Part shown: positions 27,477 through 38,137 of the stretch, one piece after another
How the letters are laid out: each line of letters opens with the position of its first letter
Numbering within the stretch: the first letter of the stretch is position 1
Translations under genes and position numbers: made by a program
The notes under the pieces: model-generated
Seen by the model: the letters and a program-made list of their open reading frames with translations, nothing else
The model's database searches: none
What the model was told of the DNA's origin: nothing
NCBI GenBank assembly: GCA_009838195.1
Contig: VXSC01000047.1
Coordinates: forward strand, 214,219-278,218
Direction of reading: 5' to 3'
Length of the DNA stretch: 64,000 bases
Source of the DNA: Rhodothermaceae bacterium
Lineage (GTDB): Bacteria; Bacteroidota; Rhodothermia; Rhodothermales; Bin80

Positions 27477-28808
27477 ATGCATATAGATCCTGAACAAGTA
27501 CGGGATATCTTCGGCAGGCATATGAATGCTACGGGGATGATGCCCCTCGTATTAGATATGCGGCGCAGCCAGGGAGTCAGGCTCATTGACGAGGTCACTG
27601 GAAAATCATATCTGGATTTTTTTGGCTTCTTTGCCAGCAGCATGTTGGGGATGAATCACCCGAAACTGGAATCTGACAAAGAGGCACTTGAGCGAATCAA
27701 GGATGCGGCACTCAACAAGATTGCGAACTCGGATATCCAGACCACCCATATGGCCCGATTCCTGAATACCTTCGGGCGCATTGCACAGCCTGCATCTCTA
27801 CCTTATGCCTTTTTTATTTCCGGCGGGGCACTTGCTGTCGAAAATGCACTGAAAGCAGCATTTGACTGGAAGGTTCGAAAAAACCTCGCCAAAGGAATTT
27901 CATCCGAGCGTGGTCAACAGGTGATGCACCTCCGTGAGGCGTTCCATGGCCGTAGCGGTTATACCTTGTCCCTGACCAACACCTCCGATCCCTGGAAGAC
28001 CAGATACTTCCCAAAGTTTGACTGGCCTCGTATTCTCAATCCAAAAATTACTTTCCCTCTGTCTGACCACCTAGAACAGGTCGAGCGCCTTGAGAGCCAG
28101 GCCTTGGAAGAAGCAAAAACCTACTTCCTTAAACGCAGAGATGAAATTGCCTGTATCCTACTGGAGCCGATTCAGGGTGAGGGGGGTGACAATCATTTTC
28201 GTTCCGAGTTTTTGCAAGGGCTCCAAGAGTTATGCCTGGAAAATGATGCCCTGCTCATTTTCGACGAAGTGCAGTGCGGTGCGGGAATTACGGGTACATT
28301 TTGGGCATGGGAACAGCTGGGAGTAACGCCAGACCTAATTGCATTCGGGAAGAAGACGCAGGTATGTGGTGTTCTGGCAGGCCGGCGCCTTGACGAAGTT
28401 GACGATCATGTGTTTGTCAAACCTGGACGCATCAATTCTACCTGGGGTGGAAATCTCGTGGATATGGTACGAGTTGACCGCATCCTGGAGATCATGGAGG
28501 AGGACGCTCTCCTGGAAAATGCTACTACCGTTGGCAACCATCTACTAAGCCGACTGCAAGCACTAGCGGATCAAACGCAGTGTCTCACGAATGCTCGTGG
28601 CCGTGGACTGATGTGTGCGGTGGATGTCTCATCACGGCCGCTACGTGACAAGATTCTCAAGCTGTGTTTCAGGAACGGGCTGATCGTGATCGGGTGTGGA
28701 GAGTCCTCGATTCGTTTTCGACCGGCACTGACCATCACGAAAGCAGAAATTGACGAGGGGATGGATCTACTTGAGCAGATGATCCCGACCGAGGCGGTTA
28801 CGGCTTAG
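27477..28808 (+). CDS. lat: L-lysine 6-transaminase
   Basis: The 443-residue PLP enzyme transfers the epsilon-amino group of lysine to 2-oxoglutarate, giving an aminoadipate semialdehyde that cyclises. Characteristic are FFGFFASSMLGMNHP near residue 48, the PLP aspartate in IFDEVQCG (Asp263) and the lysine pair in FGKKTQVCG (residues 292-293), the signature that separates LAT from other class III aminotransferases. It starts 29 bases from divergent lipA. The lysine-making genes dapA, dapB and thrA lie 3-8 kb away, so synthesis and breakdown of lysine are encoded in the same neighbourhood. Confidence 0.93.
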   Translation: MHIDPEQVRDIFGRHMNATGMMPLVLDMRRSQGVRLIDEVTGKSYLDFFGFFASSMLGMNHPKLESDKEALERIKDAALNKIANSDIQTTHMARFLNTFGRIAQPASLPYAFFISGGALAVENALKAAFDWKVRKNLAKGISSERGQQVMHLREAFHGRSGYTLSLTNTSDPWKTRYFPKFDWPRILNPKITFPLSDHLEQVERLESQALEEAKTYFLKRRDEIACILLEPIQGEGGDNHFRSEFLQGLQELCLENDALLIFDEVQCGAGITGTFWAWEQLGVTPDLIAFGKKTQVCGVLAGRRLDEVDDHVFVKPGRINSTWGGNLVDMVRVDRILEIMEEDALLENATTVGNHLLSRLQALADQTQCLTNARGRGLMCAVDVSSRPLRDKILKLCFRNGLIVIGCGESSIRFRPALTITKAEIDEGMDLLEQMIPTEAVTA

Positions 28809-28840
28809 CCCTTTGGCGCTTTCGTATCTAACTCCCTTCT

Positions 28841-28856
28841 TTGTGCATAAGCACAA
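28841..28856. terminator. Weak hairpin between convergent lat and gyrA
   Basis: TTGTGC and GCACAA pair over a 4-base loop ATAA in the 51-base gap between the stops of lat and gyrA. The stem is only 6 bp with no T-run. Confidence 0.3.
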
Positions 28857-28859
28857 GCC

Positions 28860-31463
28860 CTAATCCTCGTTCGGTAGAGCATCCTGATCCGCTTCATCGT
28901 CTTCTAAAATAACGCGGGTGACATCAGCGATCGCATCATCTTCTCTGAGTCGAATGAGTCGAACACCTTGCGTAGCCCGTCCGAGCACTGAGATCTTGTT
29001 TACAACTTGCCGAATCAGATTTCCATTCTGGGTAATAATCATCAAATCATCGGAGTCCAGCACTCCGCGAATGGCTACAAGCGAACCGGTTTTCTCGTTG
29101 ATTTTTTGTGCGATGACTCCCTTTCCAGCACCGATCCTTTCTGGATAATCGCTGATTGCCGAACGTTTGCCATAGCCATTTGCACTGACGGTTAGAAGTG
29201 TCCGCTCCGTTTCTTCGGATACAACCACCATCCCGACAACCCGCTGATCTTCCGACATCCTGATTCCGATCACTCCTTGCGAGACTCTCCCCACGGCTCG
29301 TATGCGTTTTTCAGAACGCCGATTGGCAAATCCTCCTGAAGAAGCCATAACAATCTGAGCATTCCCGTCTGTCAGGCGAGCCTCCAGTACCGCATCTCCC
29401 TCCCGGATCCTGATCGCTATGAGTCCATTTTTCCGAGGCCTACGATACGCCCACAGCGCCGTTTTTTTGAGAAGTCCTCTGCGCGTTGCCATCAGGATAT
29501 AGTGGGACTTCAGAAATTCTTCGTCGAGGAAGTCTTCCCGGCTTACCGGCAACACGGCTCGAATACGATCATCCGATGAGATCGGGATCAGGTTCCTAAT
29601 ACTTCGCCCGCGCGCAGTACGGCCGCCAGCCGGAATATTATACACCCTCAAATAATAGCATTGACCGTGATCCGTGAAAATCAATAGATAGTCAAGGTTA
29701 TACGAGACGAACAAATGCTCCAGATAATCCTCATCGCGAAGTGTACTCCCTCGTGCCCCCATTCCACCACGGCCTTGCGCCTGAAAATCGTCCAGGGGAG
29801 TTCTTTTCGTGATCCCCTGATGTGATATCGTCACGACCACCCTATGATTATCGATTAGATCCTCAATGAGGATGTCATCCCCAGCCAAAGGATCAATCTC
29901 TGTGCGACGATCATCACCATATTTATCTGCGAGCTCCTGGAGTTCGTCCTTAATGATATCCATCCGCAGCTCCTCACTATCCAGGATCTCAGTCAGGCGA
30001 GCGATTTCTTCTTTTTTGGATTGGAAATCTTCTAGAATCTTGTCCCGCTCCAATCCTGTCAATCGACTTAACCGAAGCGCAAGGATGGCGTTTGCCTGCG
30101 CCTCAGTCAGCCAGGTTTCTCTGCCGTGATCCGTAGATCCCGGAGCAGTTACCGAAAGGCCCAGCCGCTCAAGTTGCGCTGGGGTTAGTTTGGACGGCCA
30201 GATGCCTTCGATCAGGCAGGTCCGGGCCTCATCCACATCGACAGACTCGCGAATCATCGTAATGACCGCATCAAGATGGTCCAGCGAGATTACAAGGCCT
30301 TCCAGGATGTGCGCCTGCTTCTGAACTTCGCTGAGTTGATGCTGCGTACGCCGCGTCACGACTTCATGCCGATGGTCGACAAAATGAACGACCGCATCTT
30401 TCAGTGTCAGTGTCTGCGGTCGTCCATGGACAAGAGCCACCAAGTTTGCCCCAAACGACTGCTGGCATCTGGAGTATTTGTAGAGCTTGTTTTCAACAAC
30501 CTGGGCCTGGGCATCTTTCTTCAATTCAACGACGATCCGCATGCCATCCCGGTCACTCTCATCACGTAGATCGCTGATATCCTGGATCCGCTTATCTCGC
30601 ACCAGTTCGGCAATCTTTTCCACTAGGACAGCCTTATTGACCTGATATGGGATCTCTGTAATCACAAGAGCAATCCTTCCGCTGCTTAGCTCCTCCTCAT
30701 GCATACGAGCCCGCACAAGAATCCGTCCTCGCCCAGTATGATAAGCGGAGTGAATCCCACTCGTCCCACAGATAATTCCCCCCGTTGGGAAATCCGGACC
30801 GGGAATATACTCCATCAGCCCCAGCGTATCTATCTCGGGATTATCGATGTATGCAATGATCGCCGAAGCGACTTCTCTGAGATTATGAGGAGGGATTTTA
30901 GTTGCCATCCCAACAGCGATCCCATCACCGCCATTCACCAACAGGTTAGGAAGCGCCGCAGGCAAAACAACGGGCTCTTCTAGAGAACCGTCAAAATTTT
31001 CCTGATAATCCACAGTTTCCTGTCGGATGTCGCGAAGCAGCTCAGACGCAAGACGCGTCAGGCGCGCCTCTGTATACCGCATTGCGGCGGCGGAATCACC
31101 GTCGACAGATCCAAAATTGCCCTGACCGTCTACGAGCGGATAGCGCAATGAAAAATCCTGAGCCATCCGCACCATGGTGTCATAGACGGACGAATCTCCG
31201 TGCGGATGGTACTTCCCCAACACCTCCCCAACAATACGAGCACTCTTTTTATAGGTGGACCCGGGCGTTAATCCCAGTTCATTCATACCATACAGGACAC
31301 GCCGATGAGCGGGTTTCAATCCATCCCGAACATCCGGGAGGGCCCGCCCTACAATCACCGACATTGAATAATCAATGTAGGAAGATTCCATTTCCTCGGT
31401 GATACTCAGAGGGACTATTCGTCCCTCCTCATCCTCTCCGATTCCAGAAATAATATCCGTCAT
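28860..31463 (-). CDS. gyrA: DNA gyrase subunit A
   Basis: The 867-residue protein cuts and rejoins DNA with GyrB to add negative supercoils. The catalytic Tyr130 lies in [11 protein letters not shown]. The quinolone-resistance region [11 protein letters not shown] has the sensitive-type Ser91 and Asp95. The C-terminal domain has six-bladed beta-pinwheel repeats and the GyrA box [10 protein letters not shown], which favours gyrase over topoisomerase IV. A Glu/Asp-rich tail closes the protein. It is a single gene. Confidence 0.97.
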   Translation of the reverse strand: MTDIISGIGEDEEGRIVPLSITEEMESSYIDYSMSVIVGRALPDVRDGLKPAHRRVLYGMNELGLTPGSTYKKSARIVGEVLGKYHPHGDSSVYDTMVRMAQDFSLRYPLVDGQGNFGSVDGDSAAAMRYTEARLTRLASELLRDIRQETVDYQENFDGSLEEPVVLPAALPNLLVNGGDGIAVGMATKIPPHNLREVASAIIAYIDNPEIDTLGLMEYIPGPDFPTGGIICGTSGIHSAYHTGRGRILVRARMHEEELSSGRIALVITEIPYQVNKAVLVEKIAELVRDKRIQDISDLRDESDRDGMRIVVELKKDAQAQVVENKLYKYSRCQQSFGANLVALVHGRPQTLTLKDAVVHFVDHRHEVVTRRTQHQLSEVQKQAHILEGLVISLDHLDAVITMIRESVDVDEARTCLIEGIWPSKLTPAQLERLGLSVTAPGSTDHGRETWLTEAQANAILALRLSRLTGLERDKILEDFQSKKEEIARLTEILDSEELRMDIIKDELQELADKYGDDRRTEIDPLAGDDILIEDLIDNHRVVVTISHQGITKRTPLDDFQAQGRGGMGARGSTLRDEDYLEHLFVSYNLDYLLIFTDHGQCYYLRVYNIPAGGRTARGRSIRNLIPISSDDRIRAVLPVSREDFLDEEFLKSHYILMATRRGLLKKTALWAYRRPRKNGLIAIRIREGDAVLEARLTDGNAQIVMASSGGFANRRSEKRIRAVGRVSQGVIGIRMSEDQRVVGMVVVSEETERTLLTVSANGYGKRSAISDYPERIGAGKGVIAQKINEKTGSLVAIRGVLDSDDLMIITQNGNLIRQVVNKISVLGRATQGVRLIRLREDDAIADVTRVILEDDEADQDALPNED

Positions 31464-31625
31464 TTAGTTGGTAGACAATCTCCTGATTGGTATTCATACG
31501 AGATTCTGCTCCCGTCGCGATTCGGCGTAACCAAAACAATGGTTCACCTCTAATCTTTGAAAACCCCTCAAGAATGTCTTCATTTTGTTGTTAGACTTCC
31601 CCTTCTATATTGGGGCTCTGATAAT

Positions 31626-32516
31626 TTAGGCCTCCTCCGCTTCCAGTGCGGTCAGAAATTCAGACATAATGACCTCTTCCTGCTCCGCCGATATTGCAAC
31701 CAGAGGCAGACGTAGGGTAGACTCCGCGTATCCGAGCTTGGCCAGGACTGCCTTCGCCGGTATCGGGTTGGTATCCAGAAAACAGGCGCGCATGGCCCTT
31801 AATAGAGTGTAATGGACCTGTGATGCTTCCTTGAGTTCACCCTCTAGACCCAATCGAACCAGTCGACTCATCAGACGCGGAAGAACGTTGCTGACCACTG
31901 AGATCACCCCATCTGCGCCAAGAGCCAAAAAGAATAAAGTCCATTCATCATCTCCAGAATAGACGGCAAACCCTTCCGGCCGTCCCTGGACAAGGTCTGC
32001 AACCTTCGCCAAGTCACCCGATGCCTCTTTCACACCTGCCACTGAGGGAATCTCGTGTGCCATCTCAAGAATCGATTCGGTGCTTGCATCAAAGCCTGTA
32101 CGCCCTGGAACATTATAGAGAATGATCGGACACGACGTAGCGTCTGCAATCGCCGCTACATGTGCCTTGAACCCCCTTTGTGGTGGCTTATTGTAGTAGG
32201 GGCCCACAACAAGCAATCCGTCTGCTCCCAGACGATCTGCTTCGACCGAGAACGCAATACTTTCACTGGTCGAGTTATTTCCAGTCCCAATAATCAGAGG
32301 AACCCGGCCAGCAACCTGCTCCACTGCAATGGCCGAAAGCCTGCTTCGCTCCTTCGGAGTAATGGTTGCATTTTCTCCGGTCGTGCCCAATACGACCACT
32401 GCGGAAGAGCCTGATTGGATTTGACGATCAATCAGGTTACAAAAAGCAGCTTCGTCAATCAATCCGTCTCCAGAAAAGGGAGTGACCAGCGCCGTTGCTG
32501 AACCTGTAAAAATCAT
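31626..32516 (-). CDS. dapA: 4-hydroxy-tetrahydrodipicolinate synthase
   Basis: The 296-residue TIM-barrel enzyme condenses pyruvate with aspartate semialdehyde, the first committed step to lysine and diaminopimelate. Visible are GTTGENAT (Thr45-Thr46), Tyr134 and Arg139 in LYNVPGRTG, and Schiff-base Lys163 in AGVKEASGD. It is last in the minus-strand run thrA-dapB-dapA, 23 bases after dapB. No lysine riboswitch is recognisable upstream of the run. Confidence 0.97.
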   Translation of the reverse strand: MIFTGSATALVTPFSGDGLIDEAAFCNLIDRQIQSGSSAVVVLGTTGENATITPKERSRLSAIAVEQVAGRVPLIIGTGNNSTSESIAFSVEADRLGADGLLVVGPYYNKPPQRGFKAHVAAIADATSCPIILYNVPGRTGFDASTESILEMAHEIPSVAGVKEASGDLAKVADLVQGRPEGFAVYSGDDEWTLFFLALGADGVISVVSNVLPRLMSRLVRLGLEGELKEASQVHYTLLRAMRACFLDTNPIPAKAVLAKLGYAESTLRLPLVAISAEQEEVIMSEFLTALEAEEA

Positions 32517-32539
32517 GGATTTACGTTAATTATTGACAA

Positions 32540-33292
32540 CTATTTGATTGTGGAGCCTGCAAGCCATTCGGCGAGCATATCTTGAAGTGTGAAAAATCCT
32601 GTTCGTCCCTGTATCCACTCTGCCGCCCGCACTGCCCCGAGAGCAAATCCTCCCCGATTCTTGGCGGTGTGCTCCAGTATAATGCGATCCGCAGGACCAT
32701 CAATCATGACCCGATGCTGCCCGAATACATGACCAAGCCGAGTGGACACAACCTCAAGTTGGGAGGGATCATATGGCGTAGACGGGGTGCCCCACCTTTC
32801 CTTTCTCTGAAGAGTTTCAACCAACTGCGCCGCCAAATTGATTGCGGTGCCGCTTGGTGAATCCAGCTTTGCTGTATGATGCAACTCATGCACAGCCACA
32901 TCAAACTCAGGCAACTCGTCCAGAAGCGGCCCAAGAGCGTGTAACGCCTGAAGAAGGATCTGTATCCCCAGTGAATAATTGGAACTGTAGAGCACACTTG
33001 CCTCATAGGAACTGACAAGATTTTGAACCTCTTCAATTTCGTCATCCCATCCTGTGGTCCCAATTACGGCAGCTGTGTTCGTCTTGCAGTACTTGGTGAT
33101 GTGTGAGAGCACAACCTCGGGTTGTGTGAAGTCAATCACGACATCAGGATTGCATCCTAGAGCCGATTCCGTTACGGGGTTTTTGCGGTTGAACCGCTCG
33201 ATGATAGCGTGTCCACGCGAGCGTACACACGCTTCTATGGCCTCGCCCATGCGACCCGTACCAGCTATAGCAATTCGTAAAGAAACAGACAT
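32540..33292 (-). CDS. dapB: 4-hydroxy-tetrahydrodipicolinate reductase
   Basis: From ATG 33292 (MSVSLRIAIAGTGRMG) the enzyme has 250 residues; the frame is open to 33313 but the nucleotide-binding motif GTGRMG should be near the start. The catalytic signature ELHHTAKLDSPSGTA holds the His-His pair and Lys. It reduces the DapA product with NAD(P)H. It lies between thrA and dapA and is probably co-transcribed with both. Confidence 0.96.
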   Translation of the reverse strand: MSVSLRIAIAGTGRMGEAIEACVRSRGHAIIERFNRKNPVTESALGCNPDVVIDFTQPEVVLSHITKYCKTNTAAVIGTTGWDDEIEEVQNLVSSYEASVLYSSNYSLGIQILLQALHALGPLLDELPEFDVAVHELHHTAKLDSPSGTAINLAAQLVETLQRKERWGTPSTPYDPSQLEVVSTRLGHVFGQHRVMIDGPADRIILEHTAKNRGGFALGAVRAAEWIQGRTGFFTLQDMLAEWLAGSTIK

Positions 33293-33324
33293 TACACTCC
33301 TGACAAGTAGCAAAAACCGTACGA

Positions 33325-35844
33325 CTAGGGCATCAACTCTGCCGAGTGGATGAGATCCATTAAGAGCCCTCCTGCAGTTACCCCAAGCCCTGCACCCGGA
33401 CCTTGTACAACCAGCGGCTCATCATTGTAGCGATCCGTGGTAAATACAATAATATTCCCCCGCCCAGATGCCGTGGCAAACGGGGAGTCATCTGGTACCG
33501 CCTGGACACTTACATCCAGTTGGTTCCCTTCAAGCCTGGCGATGTAGCGTAGCCGCTCACCACGGCTCTTCGCCTCGTCTACTCTTTCTTTCCACTCCTG
33601 GTCAACAGCTGTAAGTTCTTTGAACAGCGCTTGAGGACTTTCCGCCTTGAGTCCTGCCGGCAGCAAAGATTCGACTCGGATATCATTTCGCTCGACTTCC
33701 AGGCCGATCTCCCGAGCCAGAATCAACAATTTCCTAGCAACATCTTCCCCACTCAAATCATCAGCCGGATCGGGCTCTGTCCACCCCTCCTTATGAGCAC
33801 TCTCTACAATTGACGAGAACGATTCTCCAGCATCCAAGCTGTTGAATACATAGGCCAACGTACCGGAGAAAACCCCTTCAATCTTATGAACCCGATCCCC
33901 TGATCGTACCAAATCCTTTATCGTGGAAATAACCGGAATTGCAGCACCTACTGTCGTTTCATATCGGAAAGCCACACCGCGTCGCTTAGCTGCCTTCTGG
34001 AGTCGCTGATAAAATGGTAAATCCAGAGTATTGGCCAACTTATTTGCGGTAACGACCCCGAATCCAAGCTCAAGAAAATCGGGATAGTAGGAAGCAACCT
34101 CCTCACTCGCAGTTGCATCAACGACAATGATTCGTTCCAGCCGACTAGCACCCAACTGTTCCAAAAGCCAGTTCAAATTGGCTGGCGATCCATGGGCGAG
34201 ATCCGAAACCGCTGTATCAAACGCAAGCCCATCCGGGTTCCAGAGCATTTTTTGAGAATTCGCAAGACCAACAAGTCGCACATTCAACTTAACCCGCTCC
34301 AGTAGATTCTCTTTCTGATCCGCAAGAAGTTGCAATAAATGGGCTCCAACCCGTCCCGGTCCCAATAGACATATATGCGCCCGCAGGCGCCCCAAAGGGA
34401 ATGCCTCATGGAGAGCTCGTACGGCGCGTCGCACCTCGTCATCGCGGACCACCGCTGAAATATTTGTTTCCGCAGCCCCTTGTGCGATGGACAACACATT
34501 CACCCGACTGCGTCCCAATGTGGCGAACATTCGCCCTGCTAGCCCCGGATGGTGCCGCATGCGGTCACCTACTGCAGAAACAATCGCACATCTGGGGATC
34601 GCGTAAATACCACTGATGTCTCGTTTTGCCAATTCTCCTGCAAAGACATTTCGAAGCGTTTTTACGGCTGCGTCTGCGGCCACTTCGCGCACAACCATAC
34701 AGATACTGTGTTCGCTGGAGGCCTGCGCGATCATAAGCACATTAATCTTTTGATCCGCCAGGGATACAAAGGCGCGTGCAGCGATTCCTGGCACACCTAA
34801 CATGCCATTGCCCTCCAGCATGATCACTGCGACATCCCGAATCGTAGAGATTGCTTTTACTCTGAGCTCAACCGATTGAGACTCATTCGAAATCAGCGTA
34901 CCTGGTGCTTTGGGATTTAGTGAGTTTTTGATGAGCAGTGGAATTCCCAGTGTTTGCACCGGCCGCATGGTCCTCGGATGCAAGACACGAGCACCGAAGT
35001 AGGCCATTTCTGCCGCTTCAGTATAACTCAGGCGAGCCAATGGAAACGCCTCGGGGACATCACGGGGATCCGCAGATAAGACTCCATCCACATCGGTCCA
35101 GATCACGACCCGTCTTGCACGTAATACAGAACCGAGAATTGTTGCTGTAAAATCACTCCCTGAGCGCCCAAGTGTTGTCGTTGATCCATCGGACGCGGAT
35201 GCGATATATCCCGTCACTACGGTAATCTGACTTGATGAAAAACCCTGAAAATACGTTTGGATCGTGCGCGTAGACTCTTCAAAGTCTACATATGCATCCC
35301 CATAGTTATCGTCCGTTCGGATCAAATCTCGAGCATCCACCGCAATGGATTGTTCTCCCATAGAGCGGAACGCCGCAGAGAGCAGTGGAGCAAATGCCCG
35401 TTCACCAATACTTAAAATCGCATCCCTAGTACGAGCGGAGCATTCTCCGATGAGAGCAATCCCCCGCAATAGCCTTTCCAGTTCATCCCAGAGTGCATCC
35501 AACTGCTGTCTTACGCCCTGTTTTTCCTCTTCGGTCACCAACTCGTTCAGGACTCGCTCATGCTGCTCACGTAACTCCTGAATGGAGCTCTGTACAGGCT
35601 CCTCTGCCCCAAAAGAAATCTCTATGGCTCCCAATAACCGATCCGTGACTCCTGCCATCGCAGAAACCACGACAACGCGCTGGATCCCCCCGGGAATATC
35701 CTGAACTAGGCGAATCGCTTGCTGGATGGCCCGCGTACTGCCTACCGAAGTTCCTCCAAACTTGACAACCTGTAATAGCTTATTTGGGGTCTGCTCCGTG
35801 GCCCTGCGCGCGACCGGACTTTTCTGGTCACCGTTCGGCATCAA
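33325..35844 (-). CDS. thrA: Bifunctional aspartokinase/homoserine dehydrogenase
   Basis: The 839-residue fusion starts with an aspartokinase domain (VVKFGGTSVGS, residues 27-37). Two ACT-type regulatory regions follow at about 310-480, then a homoserine dehydrogenase domain with CLLGPGRVG (near 495) and the catalytic region EGVFSGTLAYVFN. It makes aspartyl phosphate and reduces aspartate semialdehyde to homoserine, feeding threonine and methionine as well as DapA. The ACT regions imply feedback inhibition. It opens the thrA-dapB-dapA unit. Confidence 0.96.
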   Translation of the reverse strand: MMPNGDQKSPVARRATEQTPNKLLQVVKFGGTSVGSTRAIQQAIRLVQDIPGGIQRVVVVSAMAGVTDRLLGAIEISFGAEEPVQSSIQELREQHERVLNELVTEEEKQGVRQQLDALWDELERLLRGIALIGECSARTRDAILSIGERAFAPLLSAAFRSMGEQSIAVDARDLIRTDDNYGDAYVDFEESTRTIQTYFQGFSSSQITVVTGYIASASDGSTTTLGRSGSDFTATILGSVLRARRVVIWTDVDGVLSADPRDVPEAFPLARLSYTEAAEMAYFGARVLHPRTMRPVQTLGIPLLIKNSLNPKAPGTLISNESQSVELRVKAISTIRDVAVIMLEGNGMLGVPGIAARAFVSLADQKINVLMIAQASSEHSICMVVREVAADAAVKTLRNVFAGELAKRDISGIYAIPRCAIVSAVGDRMRHHPGLAGRMFATLGRSRVNVLSIAQGAAETNISAVVRDDEVRRAVRALHEAFPLGRLRAHICLLGPGRVGAHLLQLLADQKENLLERVKLNVRLVGLANSQKMLWNPDGLAFDTAVSDLAHGSPANLNWLLEQLGASRLERIIVVDATASEEVASYYPDFLELGFGVVTANKLANTLDLPFYQRLQKAAKRRGVAFRYETTVGAAIPVISTIKDLVRSGDRVHKIEGVFSGTLAYVFNSLDAGESFSSIVESAHKEGWTEPDPADDLSGEDVARKLLILAREIGLEVERNDIRVESLLPAGLKAESPQALFKELTAVDQEWKERVDEAKSRGERLRYIARLEGNQLDVSVQAVPDDSPFATASGRGNIIVFTTDRYNDEPLVVQGPGAGLGVTAGGLLMDLIHSAELMP

Positions 35845-35936
35845 TCATTCTGTTGATCTTTGATAGTCTGATTCTTTGTATGAATGAGGGATCACTGGAA
35901 CTACAAAAAGAAATCCTTGTGTAACTTCTGTCTATC

Positions 35937-36009
<73 letters not shown>

Positions 36010-36580
36010 CTTCTCCCCCGGAACGGGATCATTGCAGTTGCAGAAATATTAAGCACGCGAGATCCCCCGACCCACCTCAAGCAGGCCCCCGCCAGAATAT
36101 CTAACGGTGGCAGAGCCTACCTCCTTAAAGGGATTTGAATTCATCGTGGGCGTTATCATGCTTGAATCACTCAGCATTGGGGACCAAACTGGTTTTTTCT
36201 GACTTCTGCACATGGTTTTCTATCTAGAGGCACATGAGGGGACGTAAACGATCAGGACGCAAATTAGTGTCATTAAATTGTCTCTGCAAACACCTCACAT
36301 GTATTATCTCATGTTGGTATGACGAAGAAGATAGGGCCGCGCCTGATTAGCCAAAATTTTACTGATCCCGTTGGTGCATTGCAATCCCGAAATGAAAGAA
36401 GGCGTGGTTTTTGACGGATTCAGTATCTTCAGAAGCAGCTGTGCCCCTTCGTCCTGTTAGAATGATCCTTGATTGCTTGTGGTCAGCCTCCCGGCTGGTG
36501 GTGCAGACCAGTCCCGAAGGGGGCAGAACAGGCCCACCGTGGTCCTAATTGCCGGTGAACGTGCAGAATCGTAGCGCCAG
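36010..36580. other. Intergenic region without a recognisable gene
   Basis: This 571-base gap follows tRNA-Ala and precedes the first arylsulfotransferase. I see no coding frame with plausible composition, no further tRNA and no repeat. The promoter for the two arylsulfotransferase genes should be in its right part. Confidence 0.4.
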
Positions 36581-38134
36581 ATGACATCTGCCCTGAAATA
36601 TTCTCTCCTCGCTTTTGCCTTCTCTTTCCTGCTTGGCTGTGATAGTGGCCCCATGGATCCGGGAACGACCGAGAAAGGACTTGGGCATCTGATCACGAGT
36701 GAAAGCCTAGTCCTAAATCCAACTGGCTATACCCCCCTTTCGGCAGAGCTCAAGCTGCAAACCACGCAACCCGTCCAAGTAGAACTGGAAATCGCAAGCC
36801 GCAACGATGATGAAGAAAATCTCATCCACCGCTTTGAAGAAACCGGCACGTCATTTACACTCCCGGTACTCGGTCTCTACGCTTCGCACAGCAACACCTT
36901 GCATATTCGATTCTATGACAATGCGAATCAATTACTGGGAGAGGAAACCCGTCCTATTGATACCCCACATCGCTTACAGGAACTCCCAACCATCAATGTT
37001 CGCGTCAATACAGGGCGAAAAAAGCCGGGTATGAACCTAGTGAGTTACTTCGGACACACCAATCGTGAGTTGCCACAAATCCCGTTCATTTTTGATCAAT
37101 ATGGGCATATTCGATGGTATGCCAATATGGATGCACATCCTGTGCTGGGAAATCTGTTTTATGACGTCGGAGTTGAGCGCCTCGAAAACGGTAATCTCTA
37201 CTTCGGCGACGGTAGTAGCGGGCGTCTGGTTGAGATGGACATGTTGGGCAGAGTCGTCAATGAGTGGCCTCTGCCGGGGTACACCTTTCACCATCACGTT
37301 CTTGAACTCCCGAACGGAAATTTATTGGCAACGGTCAACAAACATGGACTCCCCACCATAGAGGATCATATCCTGGAAATTGACCGCGAGAGTGGAGTCA
37401 TTGTGCAAGTATGGGATCTTAGACAGTCGCTGGATTCACGGCGGCGCATATGGAGTAGTAATTCTAGAGACTGGTTCCACGCAAATGGCCTGGCCTATGA
37501 CGAAGAGAAAGATGCGATCATCGTGTCTGGACGTGTCCAAGGGACCGTAAAGCTGACTCGTGACAATGAATTGATTTGGCTTTTGGCTCCGCATAGAGGT
37601 TGGAACCGATCCGGGAATGGGACGGACCTTAACACCAAACTCTTGCAACCCCTGGATGCAAATGGGATGCCCATCACAGATACCCGGGTACTTGCAGGGT
37701 TTAGTGACCATTCGGAATTCTCGTGGGCGTGGTATCAGCATGCACCCAAGTTAACGCCACAGGGGACCCTGTTTTTATTCGACAATGGGGACAACCGACA
37801 TTACCAAGGACAGCCTGTATTCAGCCGGGCGGTCGAATATCGAATTGATGACGAGGCGATGACGATTCAGCAGGTTTGGGAATATGGCCGTGAACGCGGC
37901 CATACAACCTATTCAGGCATCGTATCGGATGTTGATTATCACCAGGACGAGAATACCGTCGTCTTCATGCCCGGTGCCAATTTTGAAAACGGGCCCAACG
38001 GGAAAACGGTTGAAGTTGATTACGCCACAAAGGATGTGGTCTATGAAGCTGTCATACGAAATGACGGAGAAGCAATGTACGGAATTACGTTTCACCGCAT
38101 TGAACGCCTTCCCATTTATCCACACAATCAATAG
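36581..38134 (+). CDS. Arylsulfotransferase-family lipoprotein
   Basis: The 517-residue protein has a lipoprotein signal (lipobox LLGC, Cys20). A beta-rich N-terminal domain to about residue 140 is followed by an arylsulfotransferase (ASST) beta-propeller. Family traits are FHHHVLELPNGNLLAT with the active-site-type His, DWFHANGLAYD, and repeated blades with LENGN or LPNGN turns. ASST enzymes move sulfate between phenolic esters without PAPS, in the periplasm or at the surface. The next gene, three bases away, is a second ASST. The substrate is unknown. Confidence 0.85.
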   Translation: MTSALKYSLLAFAFSFLLGCDSGPMDPGTTEKGLGHLITSESLVLNPTGYTPLSAELKLQTTQPVQVELEIASRNDDEENLIHRFEETGTSFTLPVLGLYASHSNTLHIRFYDNANQLLGEETRPIDTPHRLQELPTINVRVNTGRKKPGMNLVSYFGHTNRELPQIPFIFDQYGHIRWYANMDAHPVLGNLFYDVGVERLENGNLYFGDGSSGRLVEMDMLGRVVNEWPLPGYTFHHHVLELPNGNLLATVNKHGLPTIEDHILEIDRESGVIVQVWDLRQSLDSRRRIWSSNSRDWFHANGLAYDEEKDAIIVSGRVQGTVKLTRDNELIWLLAPHRGWNRSGNGTDLNTKLLQPLDANGMPITDTRVLAGFSDHSEFSWAWYQHAPKLTPQGTLFLFDNGDNRHYQGQPVFSRAVEYRIDDEAMTIQQVWEYGRERGHTTYSGIVSDVDYHQDENTVVFMPGANFENGPNGKTVEVDYATKDVVYEAVIRNDGEAMYGITFHRIERLPIYPHNQ

Positions 38135-38137
38135 AAC

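Noticed and set aside
36457-36696. A minus-strand frame at the start of the first arylsulfotransferase
   Set aside because: It lacks coding-like composition and overlaps the signal peptide of a well-supported gene.
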